A program made the translations under genes and the position numbers. Below, piece after piece: positions 58,386 through 64,000 of a DNA stretch of 64,000 bases; positions within the stretch are counted from its first letter, which is position 1; every line of letters begins with the position of its first letter. A model generated the notes under the pieces. That model was given only the letters and a program-made list of their open reading frames with translations, was not told where the DNA came from and did not search any database. Source of the DNA: Mycteria americana. Taxonomy: Eukaryota; Chordata; Aves; Ciconiiformes; Ciconiidae. Where the stretch lies: the NCBI RefSeq assembly GCF_035582795.1, contig NC_134368.1, forward strand, positions 10,500,501-10,564,500, written 5' to 3'.

Positions 58386-58451
58386 GGACCTGACAGCTTT
58401 CGCTTTCCCTTGGCTGACTGTGACCGCCGGAGGAGGGATAGGCACTCAGAG
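58386..58451 (+). other. Exon-like block on the plus strand (unassigned)
   Basis: A pyrimidine-rich acceptor (TCTCTCTTTTTCTGCAG) is followed by 66 bases, open in the first frame (GPDSFRFPLADCDRRRRDRH then SE), and by a consensus-like donor (CAGAG then GTAATC). The block is more GC- and CpG-rich than its surroundings. No protein family is recognised, and it runs against MXD4. It could be an antisense non-coding exon or chance. Confidence 0.25.
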
Positions 58452-59639
58452 GTAATCGCAGCCGGAGCTGCTTTGCGTTCTGCAGCTCATGCCTTAAATT
58501 CCACCTAGAAAAAAGCAAAAAAGCAGCCTGGTCTCAGAGCAACACGGTAGCGATCTCTGTGCACGAAATGTGGTTGAAGTTTGGTAATGATGCTTTGCTC
58601 TGGCTTCGAAACCTGACTGTTACACCTTCGCCCACACAAAGCATGGTGTCAGGCCAGGACACCAGTGCCTACAGAAGCGGGCGCTTTTCTCACCTCATGT
58701 GGATGCACAGAAATATCCCCTTCGTCACTGCTAGTGAATTTATCAGGGAAGGTAAGGATCTAAAACAAGCCATCCAAAATCTGAATCCTCAAACCTGCAG
58801 CTCTCCGTTTTGGGTACAGCCCCGTGCATGGAGAGGTGCACGTGGGTGACCCATCTCTGATTTACCACATTTTCCTTTCTGCCGGAAGATAAAGGGGTTT
58901 CAGATGTTCAAGGCCTCAGTGTTTCCCCATAAGCGAGCTCACAACACGCTCCTATAAATCTGCATTATAGCTCTTTTAATGCTTAATAAAAATGAATTAC
59001 TAACCCCACAGACTTGGTCAGCGTTCCACAGTAGTGGCTATGTCCAGGAGCATGGTGGGTGGTTCATCACATTCACATAAAGGAGAATGTAACTTGTTGA
59101 CAACTAATGTAACAGGTACCAGCTGGAACTCCCTTGAACTGGTTTTGAATCCATGAAAGCTGTGATGGGTGATACTAGCGGGTATTTCAGAACCAGTAAC
59201 AAAATGAACCCTGGAGCCCCACAACTTGGAGGGACAGAGCAGCAACACAGTGTTGTTACGAATTTCCCCATAGTACGAGGACATCCACCAGAAAATCATT
59301 TGAAGACCACTCACTGACCTAGTCCTCAGAGACTCCGGTTTGCTTCAGTGCTCAGCTATGAAAAGGCAGAAGCAATGCAGGCCAGAGAAGCTACAGTTCA
59401 CCACTTCTCCAAAAAAGGCTGCCATGGAAAAGTAAATTAAGATCTTTGACTCTAACCAATTTCAAAATTGTGCTAAATAAGTCAATTAGATAATGGTCAA
59501 TAAGCTTCCCCGTATGTATGAAATCCCAGATGCAAATCCATTTTAGCACACCAAGAAATGGAATACTAAGATGCAGAGGAAAAAAAAAAGAAACAAAAAA
59601 GCCTATTGTTCACACTGGATAATCTTCATTACAAGGAAA

Positions 59640-59925
59640 CTGCAACAATTCCAAGAAATTCCTACAACTACTTGATGGGTGGTTGCAATGGGAACAAAAT
59701 ACTTCTCAGTAGGGCCAAATAATATAACAAGAGGCAATGGTTGTGAATTGGGAGGTTCAGGACGGACAATAGGAAACTAATTTTTCACTGGGGCAGTGGT
59801 GCACAATCAGAATAGGTTGGCAGAAAAGCTGTAGAAGTGCCGTCCTTGGAGGTTTTTCAAGATGTACCCAGACAAAGCCATCACCATTCAGAGGTCCCTC
59901 CAATCAACATTTCTATAAGCATTTA
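59640..59925 (+). mobile_element. CR1 LINE 3' remnant
   Basis: Plus-strand CR1 3' end, degenerate. Landmarks: ATAACAAGAGGCAATGGTTG, GGAAACTAATTTTTCACTGG, AATCAGAATAGGTTGGCAGA, GTCCTTGGAGGTTTTTCAAG, then GAGGTCCCTCCAATCAAC, which corresponds to the segment just before the terminal octamers. Several indels; no usable frame. Antisense to MXD4. Confidence 0.8.
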
Positions 59926-62900
59926 AACCAGAGATTGCTTGTAAATCCGTTGACCTACAAGCATTTGACCTACAAGACTGCTCCCCATTCACGTAACAGA
60001 AAAATAAAATGCCAACTGTGTGACATAAACTTGTGCCAGTCTGATCGATACAGTGCTGGCAGGTTTGTGGAGTGACCCGATCCACCTGCAGTCTTTCCAC
60101 AGAGGCTCTCCAGGGCTTTTTTAGGTCCAGCACAGCAGATAGAAATGGCCTGCAGCTAGTCAGACAGCAGATCCAGGCAAGTAATTGCCCAGTTTTTCGA
60201 TAGCAGCAAAGGTGTGTTTCCTAAACCATACAAGTATAAATCTATAGACCTTATTTGTGGGAGGGAACAGCATCCATCCTTTATGCCACTGATCTGCACA
60301 AAGCCAGCTGGAAAGGCAAAGCCTTCCTTCGGCAAGTGCATGTCCGAAACAAGCTGCTTAGTCCTCAGTGTGGCATGCCTTAGAGAAATTAAATGGCCAC
60401 AGACACTCATGAGTTTACAGCATGACAGTGAAACGCGTGCTTGTCGATCCGCCACATTCAAATACATTCAAAGTTTGTCACCCTGTGGGAAGTCCCACAA
60501 CAGCTGTGGTCCACACCCACTCGCTCCTACTAGCAGATTGCCCAGTCAAGACATGGAGCTGTCTTGGCCATACTGGGAGGCATCTTAGAGCTGCAGCATC
60601 TCCAGCTGATGGGCGGCAAGGATCTGGAAGGCTAGGAAATGGACAAAAAGCCACTAAATGTCCTTATTCCCATACTGCATGCTCTGAATTTCCCTTCATG
60701 ATGGCTCCAGCAGAAGTTGGCTGGGTTAGACAGGGTGTTGTTGCTTCAACACCCACCACCCAAAGTACCTCTCACACCATAGTGCATCACCGAAGCATGT
60801 ATGGGCCTGAAACAATGCTTGCCTCACAAGAAGGCCCTAACTGTGCCTTCTGCAAGATGCTTTAATGCTAAAAATGCTTGCGTGGCTGAACACGTGTCTG
60901 TGTTTCAGATGTCCCAAATTTAGTCTACTAAACTAGCTGTGTGTACAGGAGGTTGACATAACTCTCGAATCAATTGCTAAATATACTTGCTTGGTGATGT
61001 TCTGAAAAGAAAAGGACACTATAGGTCAACCACTCAAATGACACTGAAAATGCAATCATTACAAGCCACCCTAGTGAGAACAACAGATATATTTGAAATA
61101 GATGCAAACATTAAAAATTCGTCATTTCTGTACGTTAACCACTTCAGTCCAAAAAGCAGACAGCCTCAGACCCTATCACAAGGCTAATTCAGTACAAATT
61201 TAATACAAACAAAACCCCCACTTCAAAGAATGTAAACCTATTTGAAATGAAACTAGAAGACATATTACAAACTGGGCAGAGTTACCCAAGCACTTCAGAT
61301 TCCTTCTCTTGTTTCACATTTTTTTCCGCATTCAAACCTATCCTGGTCCTGGTGCTGTGCAATGAAGTTAACACACAAAGGATTAAATATAGAGAGTTAC
61401 TAAATTTTTCATTGTTGCATAATGACTATGTAATCTGGCTTAATAATGTACATAGGGTAAAGTCAGAGAAAAATCTCTGCACCAAAAATTCACTTCCGGA
61501 GTCAAATGTTCTCCAGGTACATTGCAAACCAAAGTGGCCTGGGCTGAGCCCACAACTCTGGGTCAGAGACCCCTGTGGTGAACTAACGGTTGTGTTTTCC
61601 CCATAAAGAAAGATGATTTTATCTCCCTACCAGACATGAAATTCAGCATAAAATACAGAAGTGAGCTAACTGCAATTGTAAGATGCTCATGTTTTTACAG
61701 GAAGACTCTTCACAGTTTTATTTATGAAATGCAAATACTTGCGTACAGGGAGCACTCAAGTTTTAGAGAGATTCGGCAAACACAGAAGCTCAGGATCCTT
61801 TGTGACATGCACTGGTCAGGATGAACACAGACAGCATCATTATTCATAACCTTATCATTATTTCAAAGTTTTTGAGAAATGCAGACCAGCAGTAAAAACT
61901 TCCCCACTGCAACTTCAGGATTCACCTCCCACCAGGGTAAAATCAGAGAGAGGAACACTGCCTGGCCTCCAACTCCAACATCAACCCTTTCTTACTAGAG
62001 CTTGACACAGCAAGTCAAGATCTCTTAAGGGCTTCAGCTCTTTTTATTTTGTGCACAGTCACGCTCTTGAGCAATGACAGAATTTTGCTGCAAATGGCTT
62101 AAACAGTACTGAAAATTAAATGTATTCATATTATTTTGTATATTCCTGGGTATCATGGCCATACATATAATGTAGGTAAACACGTAATTATATACCCCAC
62201 TCTGCTTAGTAGAAGTTGGTACTCAAGCATACTTGCCTCACTCCCCCTTAAGCTAACACTTTTCTTTAGGTGTCAGGAATGATATATTTACAGCTCTACA
62301 ATACTTTTTATAACCTAGCAAAGATGATCCTGTACTAATTAAAACACATTTGTTTACAAAGGCATTTAAAGATATTATACATAAACTTCCATCTTAAGAA
62401 ATCATAGAAATTCAATCATATAAAAATGGTTCTAAAGAAACCTATTTATTAATGGTCCAGACAGAATTTAGCATATCTTCAGCAAAATATTAAATACACT
62501 GGAAGATAACAACCCTTCCCCGAAGTATAAAATCCTGTCTGTTCCATAGTTATTTCAGTCAGAAACACTTTCAATACTTTCTAGTCTACAAAGGATACCT
62601 CAAACCCTTTTTTTTTTTCCAAAAGCGGCTCTAGCTCATACACGAGCTGCACAATCTATTTCAACTACAAAACAAATTTGCTTTAGTGAAAGGGAAAGAA
62701 AACCTCTTAGTATTAAAGCACCGTACCATAGCAAGGCACCCAGTGTGCCGATTGCTACGAGATGTGTGAAATGCTTGCTCACAGCTGAGTGCCTCGGAGT
62801 CAAAACCAGAAAATTCAGTAGCGCCCTTACTGCAAACCTCTTGGCTTTTTATCATCCAAGAAAAGATAAGCCAAACACCAGCGTTCTGCAATAGATGCCA

Positions 62901-64000
62901 TTTTTTTTCCATATTAAGAACAAAATCCTGAAGTTTGTGCTGCAGTTGAAGATTCATCCAAGGTTTGTTCCACATGGCATTTTTTGCCTGTGTCTAACAC
63001 CTCATAGAGGCCTCTGCAACTAAATTCAGCAGCAAAGCCCAGGAAGGCACTGTGGCAACTAACAGGCAAAAAAAGCTGCGAGTGCCTAATTGCAGTGATT
63101 GTTAAGTGAATTAAATGCAACAGCCCTACAATCGGTGCAACCGCCTGCTTTATTTACTTATTAACTAGGAGTTTCATCCTCTATATGTGTTTTCAGTGTG
63201 CTGAATATTTTTGTGCATCTGTTTTGCTAAATTGAAACCAGCCAGATAGCTTTAGCAGCCAGGTAGCTGGTGGTCTTGGAGTACCTCTGAAGTATCCAAA
63301 CACAAGACATAACTGCCTACGAAGGCAATGGCTGCAAGCGTATCTTACCATCACTAGCTTTCAAAGAGTCAGTGCTGCTATGAACTATCTGCAAGTTTTC
63401 ATGTGAATACTGCTCAGAAATGTCTGGTGCTGTTCCTAACACTAAGGAAGATGGAAGAAAACCTCTGCTGCCTGTTATACAGCTTACCATTTCAATGTTT
63501 TGTGCATTTTATCACTCTGAAAAATATTTAAGTTCTCTATTTCGCTATATATAAATGCATGCTGCAGTATTCACAGTGCATTTTATTTACTTTCACTTAG
63601 TGCCACTTCAGCCCACTTGCTGAGCCAAGACTCCACACTTTAACTTTGCCTTTTTACATTCCAAAAGTTGCCGCTTGTTCACGTTTTAGAACATATGCAT
63701 GGAACCAGAACTTATTCCTACATCTTTCAGCAAACTAAGTTCAGGGAAGGATCTGCAGTGCCACAAATGTATGCATTTTTGGCCAGCTAAGCCTCTTGGC
63801 AGCAGCATGCAGAAAGGTAGCTGGGATGCAAGCCGGGGACAGGTGAATACTGGCTGGCCTGCGAGAGGGAAGCTGCTGACTCCCAAGAGAGGGGATGCCT
63901 GGCAGACCTTGCTGCCCATGTTGCCCTCTTCCCCTCGCCCTCCTTTCCCCATCCCTCTAGTAGCTCCCTGCTGAGTGCAATGACAGCTGCCTGTCCTAAA

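Larger units (their letters stand above)
55372..64000. other. Upstream MXD4 sequence, presumed intron
   Basis: 8.6 kb in which I could not find the three upstream MXD4 exons on the minus strand, so it is best read as one long intron. It holds a CR1 remnant at 59.64-59.92 kb and an exon-like block on the plus strand at 58,386-58,451. Other open frames up to about 147 codons look like chance. Confidence 0.5.

Noticed and set aside
60214-60865. Plus-strand frames of 124 and 147 codons
   Set aside because: No recognisable domain, no clear splice borders, Ser/His/Pro-rich translation that changes character along its length. Probably chance in a long intron.
1-64000. Retrovirus-like or LTR elements, DNA transposons, tRNA or rRNA genes, CRISPR arrays, bacterial operons
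   Set aside because: I looked for paired LTRs, gag/pol/env type blocks, tRNA-like folds, direct-repeat arrays and tight gene runs and saw none. A library search could still reveal short old fragments.

Overview
This is vertebrate nuclear DNA, almost certainly from a bird. The evidence is small exons with canonical GT/AG borders in long AT-rich introns, one CpG-island promoter, and CR1 LINE copies of several ages. One CR1 copy ends in the avian-type ATTCTATG repeat. I see no bacterial, plasmid, phage or CRISPR features.

Three host genes are recognisable from their exon translations, all on the minus strand, so the window reads right to left. (1) MXD4, a MAX-dimerising bHLH-zipper repressor: its last three coding exons lie at 50,932-55,371, with a long 3'UTR reaching down to about 48.3 kb. 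I cannot find its first exons in the 8.6 kb upstream, so they probably lie beyond position 64,000. (2) HAUS3, a subunit of the augmin spindle complex: four coding exons at 31,983-37,921 give a complete reading frame of 608 codons. (3) POLN, the A-family DNA polymerase nu: the start-codon exon is at 29,299, only 2.7 kb beyond the HAUS3 stop, and twelve further firm coding exons run down to 1,659. The catalytic palm exons lie off the left edge.

Layout: 1-29.3 kb is POLN (5' two thirds of the coding sequence); 31.6-37.9 kb is HAUS3; 39.2-40.1 kb is a CpG island with a plausible 5' non-coding exon whose donor at 39,473 could splice to either HAUS3 (acceptor at 37,932) or POLN (acceptor at 29,313). 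The stretch 40.1-48.3 kb is intergenic and starts with a long, old antisense CR1. The stretch 48.3-64 kb is MXD4.

Splice phases agree at every firm internal junction, which strongly supports the models. The one unresolved place is the second POLN coding exon at about 23.4-23.86 kb, where two protein-like frames meet at an A run. I found no new multi-gene system. The most interesting points are the nested HAUS3/POLN transcription unit, that possible POLN frame break, a fused CRE/E-box in the shared promoter, and a small open exon-like block on the plus strand at 58.4 kb.
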